Below, piece after piece: positions 27,065 to 35,843 of a stretch of DNA of 64,000 nt. Each line of letters opens with the position of its first letter. Position 1 is the first letter of the stretch. The stretch is from contig NZ_CP134876.1 in assembly GCF_032108445.1 (NCBI RefSeq), positions 4,278,001-4,342,000 on the forward strand, given 5' to 3'. Source of the DNA: Micromonospora halotolerans (GTDB lineage Bacteria; Actinomycetota; Actinomycetes; Mycobacteriales; Micromonosporaceae). A program made the translations under genes and the position numbers. Below the pieces are notes generated by a model that saw nothing but the letters and a program-made list of their open reading frames with translations, searched no databases and had not been told where the DNA came from.

Positions 27065-29043
27065 AGGCAGGTCACCGTGACCGGGGTGCCCGGCGGCACC
27101 GGCGTGTTCTCGCCCGGGTTCTGGAAGCGCGCCACCCCGTTGGGGTTGAGCTGGATGTTGACCGGGAAGCCCTGGCTCTCCAGCACCTGCTTGGCCTGCT
27201 GGCATGGCAGGTCGACCACCCGGGGCACGGGCACCTGGGCGGGCCCCTTGCTGACGTCCAGCTTGACCTGGGCGCCCTTCTCCACGCCGGTGCCGTCGGC
27301 CGGGCTCTGGCCGAGGACCTCGTCCTTCGGCTTGTCGGAGTCCTTGTACGTCTCGACCGGGGTCAGCCCCAGCCGGCCGAGGGTGGCGCGGGCCTCGGTG
27401 AGGTTCTTGCCCACCAGGTTCGGCACGGTCACCGGCGCGCGGCCCTTGCTCAGGACCACCGTCACCTTCGCGCCCGGCTTGACCACCGTGCCCACCTTCG
27501 GGTCGGTGGCCAGCACCACCCCGGCCGGCAGCGCGTCGTCGTAGCGGGAGCCGCCCTTGACCGGCACCAGCTTCGCGTCGGTCAGCTCGGCCTCGGCCAG
27601 CGCGAAGTCCTTGCCCACCACGTCCGGCACCGGCAGCCGCTCCGGACCGAGCGACAGGGTCAGCGTGATCGTGCCGCCCTTGACGATCCGGGTGGCGGAC
27701 ACCGGGTCCTGGCCCAGCACCGTGTCCTTGGGGATCTTCTCGTCGTAGCGGGGCTCGGCGTAGCGCAGGGTGAACCCGCCCCGGGTGGCCTGCGCCTCGG
27801 CGTCGGCCTTGCTCAGGCTCACCAGCTGCGGGGCGACCGTGTAGCGGCCCACCCCGAACCACCAGCCGCCCAGGGCGGCCACCAGGCCGAGCACCACGGC
27901 CGCCGCGGCGACCGCCAGCCGGCCACGCGGCGAGCCCATCACCCGGGTGCGCAGCCCGGCCAGCCGGGCGCCCAGGCCCTCGTCGGGGACGGCGCGGCGG
28001 CGGTGCGGGCGCTGCGGGCCGCCCTCGGGCAGCCGGGCCCAGGCGGGGCGCTCGGCCGGGCGGACCGCCGCCACCACCATGGTGGGCTGCGCGAGCACGC
28101 TCGTCTCGTCACCCACCTGCCGCAGCACCGCGGTGTGCGAGTTGCCGTTGCCCAGCTCGTCCCGCGCGGCCTGCACCTCGGTGAGCAGCGCGCCGGCGTC
28201 GGCCGGGCGGGCGGCGGGGTCGCGCCGGGTGGCCCGGGCGACCAGCCGGTCGAGGACCGGGGGCAGCGCCGGCACCAGGGTCGACGGGGCCGGCACGTCG
28301 CGGTCGACGTGCTGCCAGGCGACCTCCACGGGGCGGTCGCCGTCGTAGGGCACCCGGCCGGTGAGCATCTCGAACAGCACGATGCCGGCGGAGTAGACGT
28401 CGGTGCGGGGGTCCGCGTGGCCCTGGGCGACCAGCTCCGGCGCCACGTAGGCCACGGTGGCCATGAGCTGGTTGCCGTTCTCCTCCTCGGCGCTCGCCTC
28501 GACCGCGCGGGCCAGCCCGAAGTCGGCCACCTTGACCACGCTGTCCACCAGGCTGGCGGTGCCGCCGGTGGGCGGCTCGGCGACCAGCACGTTCTCCGGC
28601 TTGACGTCGCGGTGGACCAGGCCGGCCCGGTGCGCTGCGGCGATCGCGGCGAGCATCTGCTCGGCGATGGCCAGCGCCTCGTCCGGGTTGAGCCGGCGCC
28701 GCTCGGCGAGCACGTCGCGCAGGGTGCGGCCGCGCACGTACTCCATCACCAGGTAGGGGAGGCCGCCGTGGCTGCCCTGGTCGTAGACCGCCACCACGTT
28801 GGGGTGGGTGAGCCGGGCGATGGTCTTGGCCTCGTCGGTGAAGCGCTCGACGAAGCCGGCCATCCGGGCCCGGGCCTCGGGCGCCTGGGTCGGGTGAATG
28901 ATCTTGACCGCCACGGTGCGCTCCAGGCGCTCGTCGGTGGCGGTGTACACGGTCGCCATGCCGCCACGGGCCACGCGACCGCGAATGCGGTAGCGCCCGT
29001 CGATCAGCGAGCCCAGCAACGTGTCGGCGACCTGTGTGTCCAT
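27061..29043 (-). CDS. pknL: Ser/Thr protein kinase with PASTA repeats, PknL-type
   Basis: A 660-residue membrane receptor kinase. Kinase domain, residues 15-275: VARGGMATVY (glycine loop), TVAVKII (ATP Lys), HRDVKPENVLV (catalytic loop), VADFGLARAVEAS (DFG), VAPELVAQGHADPRTDVYSAG. A linker, then one membrane segment (LAVAAAAVVLGLVAALGGWW), then four extracellular PASTA repeats, which in this kinase class bind peptidoglycan. The divergent partner is an Rv2175c-like HTH protein. In M. tuberculosis Rv2175c is the neighbour and substrate of PknL (Rv2176), which supports the name, although tuberculosis PknL itself has no PASTA repeats while the corynebacterial one does. Confidence 0.9.
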   Translation of the reverse strand: MDTQVADTLLGSLIDGRYRIRGRVARGGMATVYTATDERLERTVAVKIIHPTQAPEARARMAGFVERFTDEAKTIARLTHPNVVAVYDQGSHGGLPYLVMEYVRGRTLRDVLAERRRLNPDEALAIAEQMLAAIAAAHRAGLVHRDVKPENVLVAEPPTGGTASLVDSVVKVADFGLARAVEASAEEENGNQLMATVAYVAPELVAQGHADPRTDVYSAGIVLFEMLTGRVPYDGDRPVEVAWQHVDRDVPAPSTLVPALPPVLDRLVARATRRDPAARPADAGALLTEVQAARDELGNGNSHTAVLRQVGDETSVLAQPTMVVAAVRPAERPAWARLPEGGPQRPHRRRAVPDEGLGARLAGLRTRVMGSPRGRLAVAAAAVVLGLVAALGGWWFGVGRYTVAPQLVSLSKADAEAQATRGGFTLRYAEPRYDEKIPKDTVLGQDPVSATRIVKGGTITLTLSLGPERLPVPDVVGKDFALAEAELTDAKLVPVKGGSRYDDALPAGVVLATDPKVGTVVKPGAKVTVVLSKGRAPVTVPNLVGKNLTEARATLGRLGLTPVETYKDSDKPKDEVLGQSPADGTGVEKGAQVKLDVSKGPAQVPVPRVVDLPCQQAKQVLESQGFPVNIQLNPNGVARFQNPGENTPVPPGTPVTVTCL

Positions 29044-29186
29044 CGGCAGGCAGTCTATGTGTCGGGAGGGTGAAGGTTGAACAGGATGCTACAGCCGGCA
29101 TGCGACGGGGCGGCACCGGCGCACGCTCCCGCCGCGGTACGGGGTGCCGCCGACCGGCCCCGCCGGGCACGTGGCAGGGTGGTCGG

Positions 29187-29579
29187 GTGACCGATTCCGT
29201 ACCCGCCGAGAGCGCCACCACCGGGGCCGACCTGCCCGGACCGACCGACCCGGCCGGCTGGCTGACCCTGCCGGACGTGGCCGAGCGCCTCGACCTGTCG
29301 ATCAGCAAGGTGCACCAGATGATCCGCGACCGGGAGCTGCTGGCGGTGCGCCGCGACGGCGTCCGCCGGATCCCGGCCGACCTGGTGGCCAACCGCACCG
29401 TGCTCAAGCACCTGCCCGGCGTGCTCAACCTGCTCGCCGACGCCGGGTACGACGACGAGGAGGCGTTGCGCTGGCTCTACCAGCCCGACCCGACCCTCGC
29501 CGGCACCACCCCGGCGGCCACCCTCGCCGGCGACCAGGCCCGCGAGGTCAAGCGCCGCGCCCAGGCCCTGGGCTTCTGA
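29187..29579 (+). CDS. Rv2175c-like DNA-binding protein
   Basis: A 130-residue winged helix-turn-helix protein. WLTLPDVAERLDLSISKVHQMI is the DNA-binding unit, followed by LLAVRRDGVRRIPADLV and a helical C-terminal region (KHLPGVLNLLADAGYDDEEALRWLY) typical of Rv2175c. In M. tuberculosis Rv2175c binds DNA and is phosphorylated by PknL. The same divergent kinase-HTH pair is present here, so control by the neighbouring kinase is likely. The disordered Thr/Ser-rich N-terminus (TDSVPAESATTGAD) holds candidate phospho-acceptors. GTG 29187 was chosen because the upstream frame is arginine-rich and shadow-like. Confidence 0.82.
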   Translation: MTDSVPAESATTGADLPGPTDPAGWLTLPDVAERLDLSISKVHQMIRDRELLAVRRDGVRRIPADLVANRTVLKHLPGVLNLLADAGYDDEEALRWLYQPDPTLAGTTPAATLAGDQAREVKRRAQALGF

Positions 29580-29597
29580 CGGCCACCCCGACCAGTC

Positions 29598-29652
29598 GAT
29601 CATGAGGTTGGCGGCACGATCAGAGATCGACTTCGCCGCCAACCTCATGATC
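29598..29652. terminator. perfect 18-bp hairpin between convergent genes
   Basis: Arms 29598-29615 (GATCATGAGGTTGGCGGC) and 29635-29652, loop 19 bases, between the Rv2175c-like gene and the polyprenyl synthetase gene. It is of the same GATCATGA family as 38488-38547. Confidence 0.8.
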
Positions 29653-29675
29653 GCCCAGCGGGGGGTGGGGGTGGG

Positions 29676-30758
29676 TCAGTCGGTGCGGCGGGTGGCGGCT
29701 ATGGCCAGGTCGACCAGGGACTGGCGGGCCTCGGTGTCCAGGTCGACGGTCGTGAGGGCGGCCAGGGCGCTCTCGGTGAGGGCGGTGATGCGCCGTTCGG
29801 TGCGGTCCAGGGCGCCGCTCACCGTGATCAGCTCGCGCAGGCGGGTCACCCCGGCGGCCTCCAGCGCGGGGTCGCCGAGGCCGCCGAGCAGCAGGTCGCG
29901 GCCGGCGTCGTCGAGCGCCTCGAGGGCCGCCGCCACCAGGTAGGTCCGCTTGCCCTCGCGCAGGTCGTCGCCGGCCGGCTTGCCGGTGCGCTCCGGATCG
30001 CCGAACACCCCGAGCACGTCGTCGCGGAGCTGGAACGCCTCGCCGAGCGGCAGCCCGTACGCCGAGTAGGCCGCGTGCACCTCGGCCGGGGCGTCGGCCA
30101 GCGCGGCGCCGAGCAGCAGCGGCCGCTCGACGGTGTACTTCGCCGACTTGTAGCGGGCGACCTTGCCGGCCCGCTCCAGCGAGGTGTCCCCGGTGGCCTG
30201 GGTGAGCACGTCCAGGTACTGCCCGACGGTCACCTCGGTGCGCATCTCGTCGAAGACCGGCCGGGCCCGGGCCACCGTGCGCGGGTCCAGGCCGGCGGAG
30301 TGCAGCACCTCGTCGGACCAGACCAGGCAGAGGTCGCCCAGCAGGATGGCCGCCGCGTCGCCGAACCCGTCCGGGTCGCCGCTCCAGCCGGCCGCGCGGT
30401 GCCGGGCGGCGAACCGCCGGTGCACCGCCGGCTCGCCCCGGCGGGTGTCCGAGCGGTCCATCAGGTCGTCGTGGATCAGCGCGCTGGCCTGCACGAACTC
30501 CAGCGCGGCCAGGGCGGCGACCACCTGGTCGGAGTCGACCCCGCCGGCGCCCCGGTAGCCCCAGTAGCCGAAGGCCGGGCGCAGTCGCTTCCCGCCGCCC
30601 AGCACGAACGCCTCGATCGTCTCGGCGACGGGCACCAGGCCCTCGTCGAGGGTGGTCAGCCAACCGCGCTGGCCGGCGAGGAACTCGGTGAGGGCCTTGT
30701 CGATCCGCTGGCGCAGGCCGGCGCGGTCGACGGGGGAAACGGGAGCAGCGTGGGTCAC
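29676..30758 (-). CDS. polyprenyl (isoprenyl) diphosphate synthase
   Basis: Condenses isopentenyl diphosphate with allylic diphosphates to make C15-C20 or longer prenyl diphosphates, which could feed carotenoid and quinone synthesis. 360 residues from GTG 30758. GGGKRLRPAFGYWGY, LIHDDLMDRSDTRRG (first Asp-rich motif), YKSAKYTVERPLLLG and EAFQLRDDVLGVFGDPERTGKPAGDDL (second Asp-rich motif) are all clear. In M. tuberculosis the same neighbourhood holds the prenyl synthase gene Rv2173 (idsA2). The frame continues upstream without a stop into an HTH domain (see the next entry). Chain length of the product cannot be read here. Confidence 0.9.
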   Translation of the reverse strand: MTHAAPVSPVDRAGLRQRIDKALTEFLAGQRGWLTTLDEGLVPVAETIEAFVLGGGKRLRPAFGYWGYRGAGGVDSDQVVAALAALEFVQASALIHDDLMDRSDTRRGEPAVHRRFAARHRAAGWSGDPDGFGDAAAILLGDLCLVWSDEVLHSAGLDPRTVARARPVFDEMRTEVTVGQYLDVLTQATGDTSLERAGKVARYKSAKYTVERPLLLGAALADAPAEVHAAYSAYGLPLGEAFQLRDDVLGVFGDPERTGKPAGDDLREGKRTYLVAAALEALDDAGRDLLLGGLGDPALEAAGVTRLRELITVSGALDRTERRITALTESALAALTTVDLDTEARQSLVDLAIAATRRTD

Positions 30759-31268
30759 GCCGACGACGCTAGCCGGTCCCCGCCGCTGACGCCCGACCGC
30801 CGTCCCGGCGTGCCGCGCGCGGCGTGGGCCCGGATCGGCGTGCCGGCGGCGCCCGGGGACCGCCCGCCCGGGCGACCGGGAGGCGGGGGCGGTGCGCGGC
30901 CCGGGCCGGCGGAGTCGGTCCGGGCGGCCCCGGCCAGCCCCGGCCCGGCGGCGCGCGACCGGCCGGCGAGGGCCACCCGGCGCGGCGGCGGCACCCGCGG
31001 GACGGGCGAGGCGGCGGCTGCGCGCGGCGGCCTCGGCGAGCAGTTCGCCCGGCACTCCGAGGACCACCGCCAGCCAGCCGGACCAGAAGCCGCCGGGGAG
31101 CCGGCGCTGCCGCTCCCACCGGGACACCTCGTGCCGGGTCAGGGTCGGCACGCCGGCGGCCGCGCACAGCTCGGCGGCGACCCGCTGCTGGCTCCAGCCG
31201 CGAGCGGCCCGCAGCTCGGCCAGGAGCGGCCCGAGCTGGCGCGGGCCGGGTGGCGGGGACGGGGTCAT
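30759..31268 (-). CDS. XRE-type HTH protein, in frame with the prenyl synthase
   Basis: ATG 31268 has GGGAGGA 6 bases upstream. The first 90 residues are a convincing XRE helix-turn-helix (LLAELRAARGWSQQRVAAELC ... LTRHEVSRWERQRRLPGGFW). After residue 90 the frame becomes a low-complexity Arg/Pro/Ala stretch that runs without a stop into the polyprenyl synthase. Another minus-strand frame over this stretch ends at a TGA (30755-30757) overlapping the synthase GTG, the arrangement expected for two coupled genes. Either the protein is an HTH-synthase fusion of about 530 residues, or one frameshift (real or a sequencing error) hides the stop of a separate regulator. Confidence 0.6.
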
Positions 31269-31496
31269 CGGGTCCTCCCGGGGCGACGGCGCGGGTGGCG
31301 GCGCGGAGGCCCGGCGGTGCCGGACCGGCGCGTCGCCGATCGTGGCGACCCCCGCGCGGGCCCCCCGGGACCGGCCACCGGCCGGCCCCACCGCGCTGCC
31401 CCCTTCCTACCCCCGGGGTACGACGCTCCGCCGCCCTCGTGCTCGCGGGCTGGGAAGATCCTGGGTCGGCCCGGACCCGCCGGTTACAGTCGGTCC

Positions 31497-32414
31497 GTGG
31501 CGCTCGGTCTTCCCTCGGTCCTTCCCAATCCCCAGCCGGCCATCGGGGAGCTGATCCGTCACGGCCGACCCACCTTCTCCTTCGAGTTCTTCCCACCGAA
31601 GACCCCGCAGGGGGAGCGCCTGCTCTGGCAGGCCATCCGTGAGCTGGAGTCGTTGCGACCCTCGTTCGTCTCGATCACCTATGGCGCGGGCGGTTCGACC
31701 CGGGACACCACGGTCGCGGTGACCGAGCGGATCGCCACCGAGACCACCCTGCTGCCGATGGCGCACCTCACCGCGGTCAACCACTCGGTCGCCGAGCTGC
31801 GGCACGTCATCGGCCGGCTGGCCTCGGTGGGGGTGCGTAACGTGCTGGCCGTGCGCGGCGACCCGCCCGGCAACCCGGGCGGCGAGTGGGTCAAGCACCC
31901 GGAGGGCGTGCGATACGCCGAGGAGCTGGTCCGGCTGGTGCGGGACGCCGGCGACTTCAGCGTCGGGGTGGCCGCGTTCCCCTACAAGCACCCCCGCTCG
32001 CCCGACGTGGCCAGCGACACCGCGCACTTCGTCCGCAAGTGCCGGGCCGGGGCCGAGTTCGCGATCACCCAGATGTTCTTCGACGCCGACGACTACCTGC
32101 GGCTGCGTGACCGGGTGGCCGCCGCGGGCTGCGACACCCCGATCCTGGCCGGGGTGATGCCGGTGACCCAGCTGGCCACCATCGAGCGGTCCGTGCAGCT
32201 CTCCGGCGCGCCCTTCCCGCCGGCCCTCGCGGAGCGGTTCGCCGCGGTGGCCGACGACCCGGAGGCGGTCCGCCGGCTCGGCGTCGAGCAGGCCGGCGAG
32301 ATGTGCGCGAAGCTGCTGGACGAGGGCGTGCCGGGGATCCACTTCATCACCCTCAACCGGTCCACCGCCACCCGCGAGGTCTGGCAGCGGCTGCGCGCCC
32401 ACGCGCGGGTGTGA
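31497..32414 (+). CDS. metF: methylenetetrahydrofolate reductase
   Basis: Reduces 5,10-methylene-THF to 5-methyl-THF for methionine synthesis, with FAD. 305 residues from GTG 31497. PTFSFEFFPPKTPQGE at the N-terminus (catalytic Glu), SITYGAGGSTRDTT, AHLTAVNHS, VLAVRGDPPG, VAAFPYKHPRSP, FAITQMFFDADDY and AGVMPVTQ are the family blocks. It belongs to the conserved DAHP synthase-kinase-prenyl synthase-MetF neighbourhood. Confidence 0.94.
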   Translation: MALGLPSVLPNPQPAIGELIRHGRPTFSFEFFPPKTPQGERLLWQAIRELESLRPSFVSITYGAGGSTRDTTVAVTERIATETTLLPMAHLTAVNHSVAELRHVIGRLASVGVRNVLAVRGDPPGNPGGEWVKHPEGVRYAEELVRLVRDAGDFSVGVAAFPYKHPRSPDVASDTAHFVRKCRAGAEFAITQMFFDADDYLRLRDRVAAAGCDTPILAGVMPVTQLATIERSVQLSGAPFPPALAERFAAVADDPEAVRRLGVEQAGEMCAKLLDEGVPGIHFITLNRSTATREVWQRLRAHARV

Positions 32415-32458
32415 GCACCCGGCCCACGCCACCGCCGCCGCCCTTCTACGGTTGATCC

Positions 32459-33148
32459 GTGGTGGGCACACGGCTGAACTGGGACCAGTACGCGACCGCG
32501 TGGGCGCGGCTGCACGGCGGCTTCGACCCCCGGGTGGCCGCGCCGGTGGTCCGCGCCTGGCTGCGCTTCGCCTACCACGTGGGCTACATCCTGGGCCGGC
32601 TGCGGATCGGCCCCACCCCGGTGACCGTGGTCGGGGTGCTGCTCTGCCTCTGCGTACCCCTGCTGGTGGGGCGGGCCGGCGACGGGCCGTTCCTGGGCGC
32701 GCTGTTCGTGCTGCTGGCGGCGGTGGCGGACAGCGTCGACGGCGCGGTGGCGGTGGCGACCCACCGCACCACCCGGCTCGGCTACGTCTACGACTCGGTG
32801 GCCGACCGGCTCGGCGAGGCCGCCTGGCTGACCGCGTTCTGGCTGCTCGGCGCGCCCGGGGCGCTGGTCGCCGCGGCCGGGGGCCTGTCCTGGCTGCACG
32901 AGTACGTGCGGGCCCGGGCGGTCTCGGCCGGCATGCGGGAGATCGGGGCGGTGACCGTCGGGGAGCGGCCCACCCGGGTGTGCGTGGCCCTGGTCGGGCT
33001 GGTGGTCGCGGGCCTCACCGGGCTGATCGACACCGACCTGACCTCCGGCACCATCACCATGGCCACCACGGTCTGGGTGCTGCTGGCCGGCTTCGGCCTC
33101 GGCCAGCTGCTCTCCGCCGTCCGCCGCGCCCTGGTCGACGCCGGCTGA
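32459..33148 (+). CDS. CDP-alcohol phosphatidyltransferase family membrane enzyme
   Basis: A 229-residue integral membrane enzyme that exchanges the CMP of a CDP-alcohol for another alcohol in phospholipid synthesis. The catalytic motif DxxDG..A.(x8)GxxxDxxxD is complete in DSVDGAVAVATHRTTRLGY followed by VYDSVADR, except that the usual Arg after the Ala is Val. Five or six hydrophobic helices surround it. The start GTG lies 44 bases after metF. The lipid alcohol (inositol phosphate, glycerol phosphate or other) cannot be assigned. Confidence 0.85.
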   Translation: MVGTRLNWDQYATAWARLHGGFDPRVAAPVVRAWLRFAYHVGYILGRLRIGPTPVTVVGVLLCLCVPLLVGRAGDGPFLGALFVLLAAVADSVDGAVAVATHRTTRLGYVYDSVADRLGEAAWLTAFWLLGAPGALVAAAGGLSWLHEYVRARAVSAGMREIGAVTVGERPTRVCVALVGLVVAGLTGLIDTDLTSGTITMATTVWVLLAGFGLGQLLSAVRRALVDAG

Positions 33149-33172
33149 CCCGCGTCCCGTCCCCGCCGGTGT

Positions 33173-33222
33173 GAGAAGGGGACCCTTCTCGACCGTAGGC
33201 GTTAAGAGGGGGCCCTTCCTTA
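33173..33222. terminator. two adjacent AAGGG/CCCTT palindromes
   Basis: GAGAAGGG-GA-CCCTTCTC (33173-33190) is a perfect 8-bp hairpin. TAAGAGGGGGCCCTTCCTTA (33203-33222) is a second, nearly perfect one. They fill the gap between the convergent CDP-alcohol transferase and carotenoid desaturase genes. They probably terminate both transcripts and look like an interspersed repeat. Confidence 0.6.
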
Positions 33223-34707
33223 CCAGGCCGGGCCGACGGCGTCGGCGACGATCTCCGCGGACAGCGTCACCATGGGGAGGCCGCCGCCGGGGTGGCTGGA
33301 GCCGCCGACCAGCCAGAGCCCGGCCACCGGGCCCCGGTTGGCCGGGCGGAGCAGCCCGCCCGCGGTGCCGTAGATCGCCCCGCCCGGCGCGCCGGTCGCC
33401 GCGTCCAGGTCGGCCGGGGTGCGGATCTCCCGGAACGCCAGCCGGTCCCGCACGTCCACGCCCCGCTCGGCGAGCACGTCGAGGATCCGGTCGGCGTACG
33501 CCTCGGCCAGCCCCGGCCGCCGCCAGTCGACCGCGCCCGCGGCCGTGCCGTGGCGGGCCGCGTTGACCAGCACGAACCATGCCTCGTGCCCGGCCGGGCG
33601 GACCGCCGGGTCGTCGGCCACCGTGACGAAGACGGTCGGGTCGGGCGCGGGCCGGGCCCGGACGCCCCGCCCCGGGTCGCCGAAGACCGCGTCGAACTCG
33701 GCGTCGTGGTCGCGGGGGAAGAAGACGGTGTGGTGGGCCAGCCCGGAGTCGCCGCGGACGCCCAGCAGCAGGACGAATCCGGCCAGGCTGCGGTCGGTGA
33801 GCGCGGCCAGCCGGCGCGGGGTGGGCAGCAGGTCCCGGTAGAGGGTCAGCGCGTCGACGTTGGCCACCACGACGTCGGCGGGGACGGGGGCGGCCATCCC
33901 GGCGAGGCGTACGCCGTGGACCCGGCCGCCGGCCGCGTCGATCCGGGTGACCGTGGCGCCGGTCCGCACCACGACGCCGAGGTCCAGGCAGCGCGACAGC
34001 AGCGCGTCGGCCAGGGTGCCCAGCCCGCCGCGCAGGTACCAGCCGCCGTACGCCAGTTCGGCGTAGGGGACGGCGACCAGCGCGGCCGGGGCGCGGCGGG
34101 GGTCGGCGCCGGTGTAGGTGGCGTAGCGGTCCAGCAGCATCCGCAGCCGCGGGTCGGCCAGGTGCCGGCGGCTCAGCCCGCGCAGGGTGCGGCCGGGGCC
34201 GATGGCGGCGAGGTCGCCCAGCCGCCAGGCCAGCGCGGCCAGGTCGCGGGGGGAGTCGACGGTGCGGCGCAGCACGTCCCGGTGCGAGGCCGCCCACACC
34301 CGGCCGGCCCGCCGCCAGAGCCGCTGCCAGTCGGCGGCGGCGCGGTCGCCGAACGCCGCGCCGACGCGGGCGGTGAACTCGGCCGGGTCGGCGCAGGAGT
34401 CCAGGGCGGGCCCGCCGCCGGGGAAGACGTGCCGGACGATCGGGTCCAGCGGCACCAGGTCCAGGTATTCGTCGAGTTTCGCGCCGGTCGCCTCGAACAG
34501 GTCGTGGAACACCTGCGGCAGGGTGAGCAGGCTCGGCCCGGTGTCGAAGTGCCACGACCCCTCGGGGGTGTCGTGCCGGTGCCGGCCGAGCTTGCCGCCG
34601 ACCGTGCCGGCCCGTTCGAGGACGGTGACCTCGTGCCCGGTGACCGCCAGCCGGGCGGCGGCGGCCAGACCGCCCACGCCGGCGCCGATGACCACGATCC
34701 GCGCCAT
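33220..34707 (-). CDS. carotenoid desaturase (CrtI/CrtD family)
   Basis: A 495-residue FAD-dependent desaturase, last gene of a six-gene operon. ATG 34707 has AGGAGG upstream. IVVIGAGVGGLAAAARLAVTGHEVTVLE is the FAD loop, FDTGPSLLTLPQVF the phytoene desaturase N-terminal block, and GLWLVGGSSHPGGGLPMVTLSAEIVADAV the C-terminal signature. Beside CruF- and CruG-like genes, a 3',4'-desaturase (CrtD) role on a hydroxylated linear end group is more likely than primary phytoene desaturation (inference). It starts 11 bases after the glycosyltransferase stop. Confidence 0.88.
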   Translation of the reverse strand: MARIVVIGAGVGGLAAAARLAVTGHEVTVLERAGTVGGKLGRHRHDTPEGSWHFDTGPSLLTLPQVFHDLFEATGAKLDEYLDLVPLDPIVRHVFPGGGPALDSCADPAEFTARVGAAFGDRAAADWQRLWRRAGRVWAASHRDVLRRTVDSPRDLAALAWRLGDLAAIGPGRTLRGLSRRHLADPRLRMLLDRYATYTGADPRRAPAALVAVPYAELAYGGWYLRGGLGTLADALLSRCLDLGVVVRTGATVTRIDAAGGRVHGVRLAGMAAPVPADVVVANVDALTLYRDLLPTPRRLAALTDRSLAGFVLLLGVRGDSGLAHHTVFFPRDHDAEFDAVFGDPGRGVRARPAPDPTVFVTVADDPAVRPAGHEAWFVLVNAARHGTAAGAVDWRRPGLAEAYADRILDVLAERGVDVRDRLAFREIRTPADLDAATGAPGGAIYGTAGGLLRPANRGPVAGLWLVGGSSHPGGGLPMVTLSAEIVADAVGPAW

Positions 34708-34718
34708 GCCGCCGCCTC

Positions 34719-35843
34719 CTAGCTGGTCGGACGACCCCGCCAGGTGAGCCGGCGTCGCTTCCGCAGATGGTACGACCGGAATGTCAGCCAACCGAGGACC
34801 ACGACCGACACGGGGTGTGCCAGCGCGTCGGGCCAGGCCCGCCCGCCGGTGGCGCGGGCGCTGACGGCCCGTCCGAGCACCCCCAGCAGGTATGCGACGA
34901 GCGCGACCATCGACACCAGGGGAGCTGTCGAGGCGAGCCCGAGCGCGATCAGCGGGGGAGCGGTGTAGAGCAGGAGCAGCAGGGCCACCACCAGGGCCGC
35001 GGCGGCCGGGTGCCCGAAGGAGGCCCAGAGCGACTTGGTGTAGCCGTCGCGCAGCTGCGGCCAGCTGTCGTACATCCGGCAGGCGGCCAGCCGGGAGCCG
35101 TCGGCCAGGGCGATCCGGCCGCCGGACCGCTTCACGGCCCGGGCCAGCTCGATGTCCTCCAGGATCCGGTCGGCCACCGCGGCGTGCCCGCCGGCCCGCA
35201 GGTAGCCGGCCCGGTCCACGACCAGGAACTGCCCGCCCGCCGCGGCGAGGGACGGCCGTGGCGAGCGTTCCATGGCGCGCAGCGGCAGGAAGGTCAGCCA
35301 CAACCACTGCAGCAGCGGCTGCACGAGCCGGTCGGCCGCCGTCCGCACCACGATCCGGGGGTACGGCGACAGCAGCGTCGCGCCCGCCGCGCGCAGCCCG
35401 GTCACCGCCGCCGCGACGGCGTACGGGGTGAGCACCACGTCGGCGTCGACGAAGGCCAGCACGGTCGGGGCCGGGTCGGTGCGGGTGGCGAGCTGCCAGC
35501 AGGCGTGCGGCTTGCCCAGCCAGCCGGGCGGCGGGGCGACCCCGGTGAGCAGGGTGACCCGCGGGTCGTCGCCGGCCACCGCGCGGACCACGTCGGCGGT
35601 GCCGTCCGTCGAGCCGTCGTCGAGCACCACGATCCGCAGCGCGGGCACGCCGCGCTGGGCGAGCAGCGCGCGCAGGCACGGGGTGACCCGGTCGGCCTCG
35701 TCGCGCAGCGGCAGCAGCACCGCCACCGCCTCGGTGACCTCGACCGGGCCGGCGCCGGGGCGGCGCAGCCAGGCGGTGGCGTTGACGACGGTGTGCGCGG
35801 TGAGCACGGCGACCGCCGCGGCCAGGACCAGCGCGGGGATCAT
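34719..35843 (-). CDS. cruG: family 2 glycosyltransferase, CruG-like
   Basis: A 374-residue membrane glycosyltransferase. An N-terminal hydrophobic helix precedes VAVLLPLRDEADRVTPCL, VVLDDGSTDGT (nucleotide-sugar site), FVDADVV (metal DxD) and RILEDIELARAVKRSGG (catalytic ED). Three C-terminal helices (VVALLLLLYTAPPLIALGLA ...) follow. Its position between CruF-like and CrtD-like genes matches the 2'-O-glycosyltransferase CruG of cyanobacterial, Deinococcus and actinomycete glycosylated carotenoids such as sioxanthin of Salinispora. ATG overlaps the CruF stop (ATGA). Confidence 0.78.
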   Translation of the reverse strand: MIPALVLAAAVAVLTAHTVVNATAWLRRPGAGPVEVTEAVAVLLPLRDEADRVTPCLRALLAQRGVPALRIVVLDDGSTDGTADVVRAVAGDDPRVTLLTGVAPPPGWLGKPHACWQLATRTDPAPTVLAFVDADVVLTPYAVAAAVTGLRAAGATLLSPYPRIVVRTAADRLVQPLLQWLWLTFLPLRAMERSPRPSLAAAGGQFLVVDRAGYLRAGGHAAVADRILEDIELARAVKRSGGRIALADGSRLAACRMYDSWPQLRDGYTKSLWASFGHPAAAALVVALLLLLYTAPPLIALGLASTAPLVSMVALVAYLLGVLGRAVSARATGGRAWPDALAHPVSVVVLGWLTFRSYHLRKRRRLTWRGRPTS

